DNA from: Porites lobata
Lineage: Eukaryota > Cnidaria > Anthozoa > Scleractinia > Poritidae
DNA: 64,000 nt
Direction of reading: 5' to 3'
NCBI GenBank assembly: GCA_942486035.1
Contig: CALNXK010000071.1
Span: 1,299,501 to 1,363,500 of the forward strand
A program made the translations under genes and the position numbers. Every line of letters begins with the position of its first letter. The first letter of the stretch is position 1. A model generated the notes under the pieces. That model did not search any database and was not told the DNA's origin. It saw nothing but the letters and a program-made list of their open reading frames with translations. Shown piece after piece: positions 1 through 12,752 of the stretch.

Positions 1-6
1 ATTCCT

Positions 7-237
7 GGGGCCCGTTTCTCGAAAGTCCCGATAATTAACGGGCCCGGTAAGCTGTCTCGGTTTCCATTAAAGATAGAGGTTTCAATAGTTTTGCATCTAA
101 CATGATAAAACTATCAGTTAAAGAAACAAAATGGAGTAGTTTGCTTGCCAGGAGCCGCGCTCTAATTCTTTTTATTTCGATTTGAATATTTGATTTCGGG
201 CCCGAAAAGTTACCGGGACTTTCGAGAAACGGGCCCC
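7..237. repeat. Short foldback element (MITE)
   Basis: The left end (from 7, GGGGCCCGTTTCTCGAAAG) and the right end (up to 237) are near-perfect reverse complements for about 24 bases, and the GGGCCCG core recurs at 40-46 and 198-204. A solitary end of the same family is present at 45182-45224. No transposase is encoded. The 69-residue minus-strand reading frame across it is an accident of the inverted repeat. Confidence 0.75.
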
Positions 238-911
238 TGAGCAAATACTTTTGTAACTTTCTTAGGCTCTCTATATCTTAGTGTTAAACGAGGACCTCAC
301 ATACATATCTAAACGGTTGACAACATTTGAGTTTCGAAGCAAAAAAACAAACGCACGAAGATCAAATCTCATTTACCGGCAGGTCACTAAATGTCTTTCG
401 CGCTATGTACTTTTAGTGTGCTTTGCAACCTTGTTGCATCAGAGATTTCTGCAAAAAAAAAAAACCCTCAGAGAAAGAGGTAAAGCGATCTCACCTCTCT
501 TATGCCATCTATTATCGCACGAAGAATCCGATTTGTGGAAGACCCAGTTAGATTCCATGACTAGAACCGTGACTTTGGAGATTTATATAATTAGTTGCAA
601 TGAACCGAGAAAATATTTTCAGACCATTTGGATCGTTTACTCGCTCTGACCAATAAGATTTCGCCTCTTATGCGATACTGAATAAAGGACTAAATGTGTT
701 TGCGTATAAACAAAGATATTGAAACAAGGTTTATGATCTTATGACCTTTAATTATGAACCTGACTTGTTAATCTGTCAAAATTAGCCTGCATAACAGGAG
801 TAATTTTTTTGCGTTTTCTGACGAGCGAAAGGAAGCGCGCGAAGCGTGCAAGGAGTGCCTTCCGCCGTCGCGCGTGTCTGGCTGGCACTCCTCGCTCGCT
901 TCGCGCTTGCC

Positions 912-1395
912 TTAGCCTCCCACGCAGGCGTTTTTAGGGGAGCTCGTTTTTCATCCCTCCCCACAAGCGCCTGCTCAACCGAAAACAACATTCCTTTCCC
1001 ATGCTTAGCCAATCACATTGTACTTTCCAAATTCTGGAAAGTTGACCTTCCCCGCAAGGTAATCTGATAATTACTCGATCTGCATGAAACACTGGAAAAA
1101 CTTTCTAACCTCCAAAAAATGTTAGATTCAGAGCGGCGAAAACAAGATTTAACCAAATTTTAGAATACTCCGTGTACTTCATAACCTTAACGAAGGAAAG
1201 AAAAGAAGGAAAACGGTAACTTTAGGGTCACGTTTTAGTCGCGTTTAGCCTGTCAACACTTTATTGCACAACTGTTTATTGGTCTCTTACCACGCAAATA
1301 AAACAATGGGAAAGGAATGTTGTTTCCGGCTGAGCAGGCGTTTGTGGGGAGGGATGAAAAACGAGCTCCCCTAAAAACGCCTGCGTAGGAGGCTA
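912..1395. repeat. Inverted repeat pair with ~90-bp arms
   Basis: The arm at 912-1001 and the arm at 1307-1395 are reverse complements over about 90 bases with only a few mismatches. They flank about 305 bp of unique AT-rich sequence. The arms carry the phrase GGGGAGCTCGTTTTTCATC and end in GCAGGCG. This suggests a non-autonomous DNA element, or two inverted copies of one short repeat. Reading frames over the arms are shadows of the repeat. Confidence 0.7.
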
Positions 1396-1637
1396 CGCTT
1401 GCCTTTGCTCGCCTGAGAAACGCGAAAAAATAACGCCTGTTACGCAGGCTAGCCAGAATAAGTGACTCAGACTAAGACGAGAAAAATGCTTGCAAGACGT
1501 AATAAAAACGCATCGCGCGGAAACTCGATAAAATTTTACACAGGATAGTTGCAGGTGTTGTGTATATATCAACCAACGTGAATTCTGCCTTACGCTTGAC
1601 AAGCAGCACTTCCGGCCGGCCCGGAACGTCAGACATT

Positions 1638-2663
1638 CAGGAGCCCATCAAATGGAGCCTCCATCTCCCATACAAGCCCTTGGAGTCAACCCTTTCCCGA
1701 GTAGATTTATAATTAGAACGGTTCGCAAGGGAGACTTCGCGCGCCGCCGGTGGGAAGAGCCAATCACAACGACTAAATGACACTGTTATTTTACTTTATG
1801 AAACAGCAGGAAATCCGGTGCTGACAGGCCAAACAAAATCATAAGCTAGTGAAACGTGACTTTAGCTTTTTCATCCCTCAGAGATTTTCTTTCTTTTCTT
1901 TCTAGCGGTTAGATTATACTGTGGAGAGTTTTAAACTCTGACTATGTTAATCTTAATTTTGGTTGCTTGTCTCACATTTATAAGAGGCCATGAAGCTGGT
2001 CTGTTACATGCGTAATGATTAACTACTACCTGCAGTCTGTAGTTCTGACAGGATTCGTTTTAGCCAATTTTTTTTAGCGGTAAGGTTCTTATTTCGGCTA
2101 AATAACTCAATATTAATCAAATTTCTAGTTTTTCAAGTTTTTCTCCGAAATGCGTTTGTCTGAATAAGTACTGTGGTTGTTTTGTCCGTCAGTAAGTGTG
2201 ATGATTCCCTGCTATGTTTTGTAACGCCGAGCCCAGCCATTGTTTTCTCGCAAAAAAGTGATCTACAGATGCGAATTCGAAGGAAAGAATTGGCCTAAAC
2301 TTCTACATTAATTGCTGAGAATTCTCCTGTTAGTCAGTCATAATTCTTTGGGCGCAGATACAATCCATTTTGTTTTTCTTGAGATAAGAGGGTCTTTGGA
2401 CTGAAGCGCGATGTCACAAATTCCTCGGCTTTAGCAAGTTACTTTTGAGTTAGCTTCACGGTCGAGCAACTGTTGTCTTCTGTTCAACTTTTCAAGTGCC
2501 AGTTTTATCAGGCAACTCTCATGGTGATACAAGTCAGACATACGAGACTCACGGAAATATGACACTTTTCACGGGAAACAAGCCGTTCTATTTATAAATC
2601 TACTCGGGAAAGGGTTGACTCAAGAAATTAATGGAGATGGAGGCTCCATTTGATGGGCTCCTG
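1638..2663. mobile_element. ~1-kb non-autonomous DNA element with ~80-bp terminal inverted repeats
   Basis: The arm at 1638-1721 (beginning CAGGAGCCCATCAAATGGAG) matches the reverse complement of 2583-2663 over about 80 bases with a short internal mismatch block. The 860 bp between the arms contain no open frame with transposase features. A clear target-site duplication was not found. Confidence 0.65.
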
Positions 2664-4558
2664 AGACATTCTAATAAAACACCTTGATTGGCACTGGCAG
2701 CTGTCGTTTTTAATTGTGGTGACTCACTATGGCCCTGGAGAAATAGCTTTGTTGCCACTGTGTTTAGGGCAAGCTTCCTGACTAGCATAATGTAGGGACT
2801 TGTAAATTTTAAATTCTTTGTTACAGGTATTGCACCAGAAGTAGGAAGTGACGTAATTGTCTACACTAGCGGAAGTCAGGTGGAGCGGAAATAGAATTTT
2901 TGGGTGTTACTCAGAGGAACGAACTGTTGATCCGTGGAAAACAAAATGATTAACAGTGTGGTTTTAATAGATTTTATGGTCTTCTATTGAAGGTCCACCT
3001 TCAGGGCTCAGTAGCGCTTTTGTTTAATAAAAATATTGATCTAACTAGACATTTTAAAAGTTCTTTTCACCAATGTCAATATCAAAACATTTAACAATTT
3101 CCTTGATTCAATTGCTAGAGCAGAGTGAAAGACTCCATTCATTCAGAAAACGCCCTTCTATTTTCTTTCATGAAAAAAAACGTAAACACGAGGGAAAGCG
3201 GCCAAATACACTGAGAAATGGCAGATTTTCTCAAGATAATTCTTTCCAAATGTCATACAGAACGGAGAAAATAAACTTTTATAAGAACACAACGACGACT
3301 GGATGGAATTCTCGGCACAAAATTAATTCAAAACATTCGCGCACCAAAATATTTCAGTTTCTTCTCGGTCTCTTGGACATTCTTTCCGAATAATCAGATA
3401 AAATAAGCCAGGATACAGGGCGATGTGATAGATAAAGAAACTAAATGGCGAAAGAAAGCTAATATTTTCTCACTCACCGGAACAGCCATGAGAACTGCGA
3501 TCTTTCTGTTCCATGGTTTCGCCAAAATAATCCAAATTGTAAAGTGGCGAAGATGTCTCCATCGAAAGAAATTGTGTGATCCCGATCAGCTTACCATAAT
3601 CGTCGAAATCCCTAAAAACTCGAAAAGTTTAACCCGTGTCGCCAACAGAGCCCAAAACACAACAGATCGCCGGGTGAATTATGTAAATATCAGTCTATCG
3701 TAAGAACGAGGTTGGTAATGCCACGTAAGACCGGTTTTCGTGTCGTCATTTGCATATCACTGCCGTGACCTGCGAGAAAGCCTTCCGTCATAAAACCATC
3801 TTTGTTACTCAGCCAATCAAACAGAACGAGCAATAAACTGTTTTATCTGCTGTCGGGAAATAAATGATGATTTTGTAAATACTGAAAAGGTTTAAATTTC
3901 GGCAGGTGTTGAGACTGATTTTACTGACGAAAATATATCATTTCCGGCAAGTACTACATGCACTAAAAGCGTGTAAATTAGTGTGGTCAAGTTAGAGTGG
4001 GAGAAACTGAATGGTGTTAAAATATAAGATGGGGATCAGATATTGTGGTTTCAATATCAAAAAAGGGAGAGGTCAAAGCAATTATCCCTTTCTCATGCGT
4101 ATGCTGATCACTGGAGAAAGAGAAATCCCTCCTTTTCTGAGGAGCGGATCAAGAGACTTCGAACCACTGGCAGTTCCAGTTTTAGGCCTTGTGTTAAATT
4201 CTAGACCTCAATTTGTAATGTTTGTTTTTGTTTGTTGTTGTTTTTCCGCAGTACACTACCAAAACCAGTCCATCATTTTCCGTGGGGATAGTAGGGAGGG
4301 GGAAATACACGAACGCTCGTGAAAAATGGCACCCGCGAGGGGATTACGAGCGGTTTTCACCATAGTGCGCGCGAATTAAGAAATATAAATTGTTCCTCAA
4401 AAAAAAGGAAAGAAAAAACGTATGTGGACAGGCTAACACCAGGAGGGGAAAACAAACTAAGAATTACTGTGGATCAATCAATAGGGTCTCATTGACAGTT
4501 TTAATCACTGTTTAAAAAACCAAGGAACTCGTCATTACGTTTCTTGTTGGGTTTAAAG
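2664..4558. other. Intergenic stretch, no gene recognised
   Basis: AT-rich sequence. Reading frames of 106 residues (3073-3393) and 92 residues (3425-3703) on the plus strand have lysine-rich, low-complexity composition and no family signature. The only point of interest is an exon-like minus-strand segment at 3478-3562. Confidence 0.5.
3478..3562 (-). CDS. Possible orphan initial exon (weak)
   Basis: On the minus strand an ATG at 3562 opens a frame of 28 codons beginning METSSPLYNLDYFGE. It ends at a consensus splice donor, G|GTGAGTG, at 3477. The frame is also open upstream to a possible acceptor (TTTTTAG) near 3609. Composition is balanced and protein-like, unlike the surrounding AT-rich frames. 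I found no partner exon and recognise no family, so this may be chance. Confidence 0.15.
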
Positions 4559-4789
4559 TAGACTTCCAGCGGTCTCTCTTTTTTCTTAGTCCGTCGAGCG
4601 AAACGCACGAGACACGAAAAAGCTCGAAAATGACCGCGGGCGTAAGGCGCGAGACGGGAGAGGCACGAAAAAAGAGAGATCGCAGTCTCTCTTTTCTCTT
4701 CTTGGGCTGCCACCCTCGTTTCTCGCGTCTCGTCGCGTGTGAAATTCCCTTACTAAATCTGAAGAAAAAGAGAAACCGCTGGCAGTCTA
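4559..4789. repeat. MITE with TAGACT...AGTCTA ends
   Basis: The ends form an inverted repeat of about 30 bases (CCAGCGGTCTCTCTTTT at the left against the reverse complement of AAGAGAAACCGCTGG at the right). The interior is rich in CG and GAGAC/CTCTC words. No coding capacity; the two overlapping 60-70 residue frames are shadows. Confidence 0.65.
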
Positions 4790-6546
4790 AATTTAAAGTG
4801 TTTCCTATTATGTAATAGAAACATCCTCCGTGATGGTTGGCTAAACTGAAAACGCAAAAAAACTATTTTTGTTAACTACAGGAGGATGAGTACTGATTTC
4901 ACTACTGCTATGTAAACCAGTTACAAACGCTTAATATAATAAAATGGTTTGCAGTACAATGTCACTCCTCTTCTGCGAGCAGACTCATTTGTGCGAGTTC
5001 GGGGAAAATTTTGGCGGTGGTGCCGCCATGGCAAAGTCACTTTTCATCACTTTTCCTCGGGCGATGGCAGCTCCGCCACCAAAATTTAGCTCCTCGCAGG
5101 CTACTCTTCTGGAAGACAAACAAGCCAGGAGCCCAAGGCTTAACCCACGACTTTAAACCCACGGCCTGGCCAGCACCTCACGCATGCGCACATTTATATC
5201 ACCTGGGCATGGGTTGGGTAACCATGGACAGCTGTTTCGGCATGGCATAGCCGTCAGGCCTCTGAACGGACTAAGCCGTGCAGCACACTTCCTCTGACCC
5301 TTGAACGACAAATATAATGTCAGTTTCGAGCCATTTGTTGTTCGCAAATGTCTGTTGTTTACCCAACAAATAGACTAAAGAAAAAAAAACGTTGATCTGT
5401 TTCTCTCTCCTCAAAAAAGCGGAGACCTCCAAACTTCCATGATAGTCGCCAGTGGAAGACTAGGGCGAGTAGAGTAAAGGAGAAACATCTCTCGATCTTT
5501 CTTTTGAGTCACAGCCGGAGGTGAGCCAACAAAGGGTCAGAAAATCAAGAAACAAAAGTTTGCACCTTCAACCAGCAAAGGAACTGTGTCGCGCGTATGT
5601 AGCAAGTGTTTCCGCGGGAGTTCGTCGAGAAAGTTGGGACAAGATGCATGAACTGATTGGGAGGGAAGGCGTTTTTTCTTTTTCTTTCCCCTCCGTTTTT
5701 TTTTTTTTTTATTCTTTTTATTTTATTTTTTTTTTTGCCCTCGCTTAAGCTTTCTCGCAACATAAACTTGATCGAAAACACTTACTGCACATGCACAGGG
5801 TATCTAGTGATCAAGAAACAACAACGTACAACAAACGAGGAAACTGGGGAGACATGCAGTATCTTCCGATTCTGAATTTGGGTCAGAAGAATTTTGTGGG
5901 GTAGTATTTGGTGGAATCACCCAAAATATTTTGCCAGAAGAAAGGCGCTTTGCTGGGTGTCAAACCACGCGACTTATCAACCTGAGGCTCTTTTAGTGTG
6001 GTACATGCATTACAAAGTGGCCATTGCATGTAAACCCTATTACAACAACGATGCGTGTAAGTGTAACGAATTTCGTGAGTGACCTAGCCAACAAACTATA
6101 GTTTAAATGATTGTCTACGACATGCAAATTTACCCGTTTCAAATGAACGAAGATCAAAGCAATTGCTTGATGACGTCATAACATTTGATTGCCAGTGGGG
6201 TACTATTCATACATATACAGCTATTTTGAGAAAGGTTGTTGGAAAAAATGTGCTCGCGATAATACCGAAAGGTAATATGGGATATGATCAATACACTGTT
6301 CCTGACGACTGTAGCTGTCGAACCTACTTTTGTTGCTTTCCTTTACGCTCGCAAACACATTTCTATGGCTTTTGTGCCAATTCTGTCAAATTTGTTTGAA
6401 AAAGGAGAACTCAAAACCACCCACAACACCTTTCAGGATTGTAGCGTGCACTTTCCCGACAACCTCTCTCGAAATAGCTGTATACGTACATAAACTTTAT
6501 TTTTCCTAGAATTCATGTTTTTAACGTTAACCAAGTAATTAAAGTT
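4790..6546. other. Intergenic stretch, no gene recognised
   Basis: It contains a short palindromic block around 5008-5090 (matching GGCGGTGGTGCCGCCATGGC and GCGATGGCAGCTCCGCCACC phrases) and a T-rich tract at about 5685-5736. Several 60-80 residue frames occur, none with family resemblance or paired splice sites. Confidence 0.5.
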
Positions 6547-7268
6547 GAATAACTCTCAAAAATTATCCCAAAGAGCGATGCAAATTTTATTAAAAACTGC
6601 GACAGTTTAGTTTATTACTTGGAAAGCCTGAGATGGTGGGATACGATTTTCTTACAAATCGCGACAGGTATTACAAAATGCGATGATTATTACAAATTAC
6701 AACAGTAAAATCGTTCACTACACTAGAACAACTTGTGGAGCAAATTCTAGTGCGGAAAACGCCGGCTACATCCAATGCTGGCAAATGTGAAGCTACTGAA
6801 TATCGATGTTGTAGTTAATTTTTTATCTCAGGTAATTTTTGTTTTTCTTTTGTTTTGGGGTATGATAATGTACGCTAACGAAGTTGAAACAAAGGAAAAA
6901 TAAAAATTACCTGTGATAAAAAATTAACTACAACATCGATGCCACTGGAAATAATTCTTGCATAATTTCGTGAATAACTCTCACAAATTATTCCAAAATT
7001 CGATGCAAATTTTATTAAAAACTGCCACAGTTTAGTTTATTACTTGGAAAGCCTGAGATAAAGTGGGATACGGTTTTTATTACAAATCGCGAGAGGTATC
7101 ACAAAATGCGATGATTATTACAAATTACAACGGTAAAATCGTTCACTACACAGAACAACTTGAGGAGCAAATTCTAGTGCGGAAAACACCGGCTACATCC
7201 AGTGCTGGCAAATGTGAAGCTACGGAATATCGATGCCATAGGAAATAATTCTCGCATAATTTCGTGAA
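6547..7268. repeat. Tandem duplication of a ~295-bp unit, first copy interrupted by a MITE
   Basis: Copy A (6547-6971) and copy B (6972-7268) align along their whole length, including the block starting AACTCTCA and the end GCATAATTTCGTGAA, with scattered substitutions. Copy A is longer by 133 bp because a 127-bp foldback element plus a 6-bp target duplication lies in it. Copy B preserves the empty site ATCGATG. No protein is evident. Confidence 0.85.
6808..6934. mobile_element. 127-bp MITE with 6-bp target duplication ATCGAT
   Basis: The element begins GTTGTAGTTAATTTTTTATC and ends with the reverse complement; the terminal inverted repeats are about 45 bases. It is flanked by ATCGAT at 6802-6807 and 6935-6940. 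The uninterrupted counterpart in the neighbouring tandem copy (around 7229-7235) has a single ATCGATG, which fixes the insertion boundaries. Confidence 0.88.
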
Positions 7269-7514
7269 GGCGAACTATAAAAGTTTGAGGTAAGGAGTCA
7301 GTTCTTTGGGTAATGCTAGTGTTTTATGTTTTAGGGAATTTAAACAATAGCAAAGATTATTGAGCTTAGTATTTATTGAGCTTAGTATTCTTAATATTTT
7401 TTCGCCCATGCCACTCAGTTTGTAACGGTCAAGTCAGGCTATTGTTAACATAAATATTTGCTATTTATCGATAACACACTAGGGTTTTAAAAAAAAAATT
7501 AATAACAGGACTAA

Positions 7515-8069
7515 GGGCCTGTTTACATGGAGGTGGGGGACCCCAGGTAGGTGAGGTAACCCGCTTAGGTGAGGTAAAAAAATAACCCGCCTTTACATGC
7601 AATCTTACAACCCCGCCTTCCCGGGGTGCACTTTCTCAAGATTATTGAATGGTCGCTAAGCACGTAAACAAGAAAAATGCTGGCAAACCACGAGTTTTGG
7701 CGATTAATGCACTTTTTCACTCACTTGTTGCTCTTGCTGCAACCCGTCAGTGCAATAGCTTTCTATTGTTAACTTTAATCATAATGCAAAGACACCGCGA
7801 AAGTGAATTTTGCGCGAATTTGATGTATCACGAATCCGACCCCGGCCAGGCGGGTTACCCCACCTTGAAACGTTTACATGACAAATTGTGACCCCGGCTG
7901 AGAGGGTAACCCGGTCTGGTAGACCGGGCTACCCGCCTTGGCGGGTCACCCCACCTATCATGTAAACGTGATCAAATGAAAATGAGAGATTATATGGACA
8001 GGCGGGTTACCCCACCTAAGCGGGTTACCTCACCTACCTGGGGTCCCCCACCTCCATGTAAACAGGCCC
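7515..8069. mobile_element. 555-bp PIF/Harbinger-like MITE with TAA target duplication
   Basis: Both ends begin GGGCCTGTTTACATGG and are identical as inverted repeats for about 57 bases. TAA flanks both sides (7512-7514 and 8070-8072). Internal sub-repeats of AGGTGAGGTAACCCGC type are scattered in both orientations. A 3-bp TWA target duplication with GG-starting ends is typical of PIF/Harbinger relatives; that assignment is inference. No transposase is present. Confidence 0.85.
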
Positions 8070-9347
8070 TAAGATGTTTCTTTAATACTGAGCTAAACGC
8101 GTTTTTCACATATTATAAAACGTACCGTTCAAAAAATATTTACGTATCTTTTGTTAAATTCATGTATTAATTAATTTGTTTGTCTTGAAGCCATAAATAG
8201 TCAAGGTGTTAGAGGATGAAAACAACAGTACTTCAATTTGTCCATTTGCGTTCTAAATTATTAATCCTTTCATTTCGTTGTAGGTTAAACCCTCAAATAT
8301 AGCCAAATATCTTTGCCGATAGAAGGATTATTTTCATAAATAGATGAAAGTTTAACTCTCTTTTCAGCAAAGACAATTAGCTGACATGACATGAGCTGGT
8401 CCCATCTGAAAGACCTGTTTCTCTCATGGTAGGTTGAATATCCTTTTTAGCTTTATTCGGTTATAATGTCCCACTGTCTTACGTGCACTAGAACCGCGTC
8501 CAGTTAGTTAACGAAGAGACTGATAATGACGTCGAAGCTTATATATAATTCCAAGCAGTTTGCAGTAACTAGCTGAGCGTTGTCTTTGTTCTCATTCTTT
8601 TATTTCTATTAAATCTACATGGATACTAGGTCATGACATGCGTTAAATTACATTCTTAGGAATAGTCTATACGAGAAAATTGCAAAATGATGATACGATA
8701 GTAGATGAAGAGAAATACGTTATTGCACAGGTCACTCAAGCTCACGAGTGTAAATACTTGTTCTTTGGCCATCGTAGTTTGATAAGAAATAACACACAAA
8801 CTGCGGTGATAAACATTAGGAAAAAACGCTTAGTGCCAAAAAATTTTACTTGACGTTTCGTATGCTCCAACAAACATCTTATAAGTAGTAACCGAGTGAA
8901 AATGGTTGTTGCATACTATCAGAGCAAAAGGTTTGTGTGGGAATTCACAGGTCGGCCAAGCTCACGAGCTTACATTGTTGTTGCGTATCATCGGATTCTA
9001 AGGGTTTGTATGATGATTCTGGTGATCGATGTTCCTGGACGAAGAAAAGGTAGTTAAAAGGCAGCGGCAGTCCCCAACTTGTCTCCATATTTTAAGTGGA
9101 GTTTATACAAACAACATATAAAATTCCCTTACAAGCCCTTGCAATTTTGATGTTACACAACAACAATTCACACTCGTGAGCCTGGGTTACTTGTGAACGG
9201 ATAGTGGAAGTAATAATGAATTATTTACTACCTATTATTTGTTTATTTATTCAAACTCACTTTCTGATTGGCTTTAATCCTCCAGATAATTCCTCTGGTG
9301 ACTATATTTGGAAGAGGTGAGCAATATACAATTGTATATTTCTGATA
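8070..9347. other. Intergenic stretch with diffuse repeats
   Basis: Phrases of the type CAAGCTCACGAG recur at about 8739 and 8956 and, inverted, at about 9172. They are often next to TTGTTGTTGC words, suggesting an old, decayed inverted-repeat element. No gene recognised. Confidence 0.45.
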
Positions 9348-9618
9348 GAGCGGTTTTCATTTGAGTATCGTAAAACCAAAACCAAAGTAATTACTCTAGC
9401 CAATCACAAAGGACACAGACAATACAGTGAACCAATTAAAACTCGAAGTAATTACATGTAGCTGACGCAAAGCGCGGGAAAATGCATGCGAGCGTGACAC
9501 AATTGGTTTTGGTTTTCCTTCTGATTGGATAAAAAAGTGGCGCGAATCTTTTAAGCCAATCACGTAGCGTAGTAAACGCAAAACCAATTACCTTTCGACA
9601 CTCAAATGAAAACCGCTC
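9348..9618. mobile_element. 271-bp MITE with TA target duplication
   Basis: The ends GAGCGGTTTTCATTTGAGT and its reverse complement match over about 25 bases, then continue imperfectly. TA flanks both sides (9346-9347 and 9619-9620). It holds copies of CCAATCAC-type boxes in both orientations. TA duplication suggests a Tc1/mariner-type mobiliser (inference). Confidence 0.8.
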
Positions 9619-12600
9619 TATACTGAAATCATTAAGGTTACAAAAGACAGTGGTATGGTAGCTTAACTATTTGTTTCATGAGTGCAGAATTCAAGTTGTG
9701 AATGCCGGGCATATGAGTTCAGGGGTATGTGAAGACGAAAAGCCAAATTTTTGGACGGAACGAATACAAGAATTACACATACACACAGAAATATTTACTG
9801 GATGGATGCCACTTGCCTCCTCAATCTGCATAATCCTTCATATTATACTTAGCCTAATTCAACCATTGTTAATCTTGTCCTTTGAGGTTGGATAGTGCAT
9901 GTAAAGTCATTCATTTTTATCCGGAGCCCATAACTCGGAGCGAGCAACTTCCATGCGCTCGTGTCACGGCGTTTTTACGGACCAGTTTATTTTAAGAACG
10001 GTTTGGCGCGTATTTTGAATATCTTTTAAGAAACGGTCCAGATAAGAACGATAGCAACAACGGGAACGAACATGTTGGAATACAAAAAAGGTGCTAACTT
10101 TTCTATTGTCTGTACTTACTTCCGATTGGCTTAAATAGCAAAAGTTAACAAAACTTCATAAAGCGGTAAATATATTCATCCTTACTTTCCAACCGTCTTC
10201 TATATAACAAAATCTGGTCTCAGTTTGAATAACAAAGAAATCCTATGTGGGGAACATGTAAAATTGTAAACTTTTCTTGGCTATTGTTTTCAACTCTTGT
10301 GATTGGTCAAAATCTTTTAACACAAAAAAACACTCTTTCAAAGTGGAGTGTAAATGCATTTTATTGCGTAAACGGCCTTCATGTAGGTTTATGCATTCTC
10401 TGTGTAAAAATGAGAACATTCCTATGTGCGGAAAGCACCGTTGCCGCATAACAAAAGAAATTGCTATCCACCTTACCCGGATCATTACTTAAATTCCACC
10501 AACTAGTCAGCAAAACCTACAGGTGGCAGTATTGTAACGATTTGCCGGATGCGGTCCAAAAACCCAACGGAAATAAATGTATGAATGAAAATCATGTCGC
10601 ACTTGTAGGTGCCCGGATCTTGCTAGAAATTACTATAAAGTGCTAGTTAAATAAAGCGTGTTTTTGATCAAGGACGAGTAGGATAGAAATGGATTAAGCT
10701 ATGAAACGTCCGTGACAACGTTTGGCAAAAATCGCTGAAAAACTTTCGATTGTGAGCTTGGAAGATGCCGGAATAGATGACTGTCCTTCCTCTGATGATC
10801 AAAGATCATCTTCTACATTAACGAGGTTACATCTTCGTGATTTTAATATGGAAGAATTCTCGCATGCGCCCTCCTTCCGCTTTAACTGTCACCAACACCT
10901 CCTCCACCCTCACCTATCATCATTTTCACCCTCCTTATCATCCTATTTTTCACCCGTCACTTATTCCGCCTCGAGCTGTTCGTGAAACAAGAACCTGTAT
11001 CTTAGCTGAGCACGCACTAAGGTCAGAATTTATTCAATTTTTTATGAACACTGGCGAACAAAATTTACTTAAGAGCCAAAAGATAAACACTTAAGGCAAA
11101 ACCAAATAGAATTTTCTGACAATTTTATGTCCCGAAAGTGATAAAAAAAAATAAACACACTCCACGGCGTTTATTGCCTTCTTCTCTACGTCACTCAAAA
11201 AATTAATTAGTCTCTAGAGCAAATGATTAGGTACAGGGAAATTATTATGTAGGCTCAACATGGTAGAGGAAGGATTTGTTCAAAGAGCTTTGCGGAAAGG
11301 CGTAAGTCAGTTTTACTACAATCCATTCTCATTACATCATTCACGGGAAAATGCAACAATTTCACTTTGTTAATTCTGGAGGGACAAACATTTTTACAGA
11401 AAATATCTACGATAAAAGTTTTATACACATTGATTTGTACTTAATGGCTAACTACACAGACATTACGTTTTCTGATCTTAAGTCCGCAGCGCATTTAAAT
11501 GACCGTTTCATTATATCAGTTTTCTGTGCTATATAACATACTGCCACTGCTGCAGTGTATAAGGAGATTTGTTTAGACTTTAAAGATGATTTATTATATC
11601 ATTCAGAAGGCTACACAGTTCCATCTGCTTGACTAATGCAGTCGTCAATTTGTAGCCAAGCTAAACCAGCGACATTTTTTTTTTATTTTCGTTCATGTTA
11701 TTTCAAGCCATTAGTGCAAGGGGAAGAATGAAAGTTTGGTCGGTTTAAATTACTTCATTTTTCGATTTAAATATCATAAAATTTATTGAGTTGGGGATTT
11801 TATTCGACTTCTACACATGCTTAGGTCAGGTTAGTTAAAACTAGTTTCATTACAACATAAACCACCTATTTAACATCCGGCGTTAAGTTGTCAGTCAACA
11901 CTCAAACTAAAGTGATAACGAGTTGATTATTATAATTTTTCCAACCTATTCATGTTTATAGCAGGTGATCCTGGCCGGCTGATTCTTAACTTTAACAAAA
12001 TCCCCACATTTTGCTGTTATTGTGAATCTGATATTGCTGCGCAAAGTTACTTCATTGTCACTTTGGTTGTTCAGAAAATTTTGTACCTGTCGCCTTTATC
12101 CAGGTAAACGTTTAGTTTAGGAACAAGTGCTATCAAACCTGTAGTTAAAATGATTTTTTAAGACTCTCGCTGGTCTTTTATAACAGTTTTTTGATAGTTT
12201 ACATTGCAAAGGCTGAGCTCTGTTGCTAGAAACGACTTTAATTTAGAATGGAGACTCCACCCGGCACAGTTCAGCCATATAGAATAGTTTGGTTAATATA
12301 CTTTGAGAGCAGAGATAACTTACAATTTGAAAATCTAAATAATAATTAACACATATCATTTAGCAAACCTCGCTACGTTTCTAGGTGCATACATTTACTT
12401 ACAAGTTTAATTGGATAAAACGGATCTTTGAAGGATTTACCCACTCGTGTTCAAATAAACTATTGGAAAAAAATTGGCTGTTTGTTTTACTCGTACCAAA
12501 GTTTTCAAACTAAATTACACATAGTTTACAATACCGTACTTGTGGTGGCGAGATAAAAAAGTTATTGGTCAAATTTTGGCCGCTTATAGAGGTCTTGCCA

Positions 12601-12752
12601 CGTACAAAGCGACCCTTTCGAGTCGTTTTTTTTTTTTTTTTTTTTTTTTGACATCACACGTATGACTGTAACTAAAGGACGATAAGACCAAGTGTCATAA
12701 ATGTTTGTTCCTCTAGTGACGTTTTGTCATTATAAGTTTTGTTATTGCTTTA

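Noticed and set aside
281..649. 122-residue plus-strand frame
   Set aside because: It has no in-frame ATG at its start, a poly-Lys tract, and no recognisable domain or splice context.
2827..2878. Plus-strand exon after TTGTTACAG at 2827
   Set aside because: A 50-base open stretch with a weak donor and no partner exon; too short to support.
3073..3703. Two consecutive Lys/Arg-rich plus-strand frames
   Set aside because: Compositionally biased, no domain, separated by stops with no splice sites joining them.
10722..10985. Ser/His-rich 87-residue frame
   Set aside because: It starts at TTG, turns into TC-rich low complexity, and has no ATG or splice context that would make it a gene.
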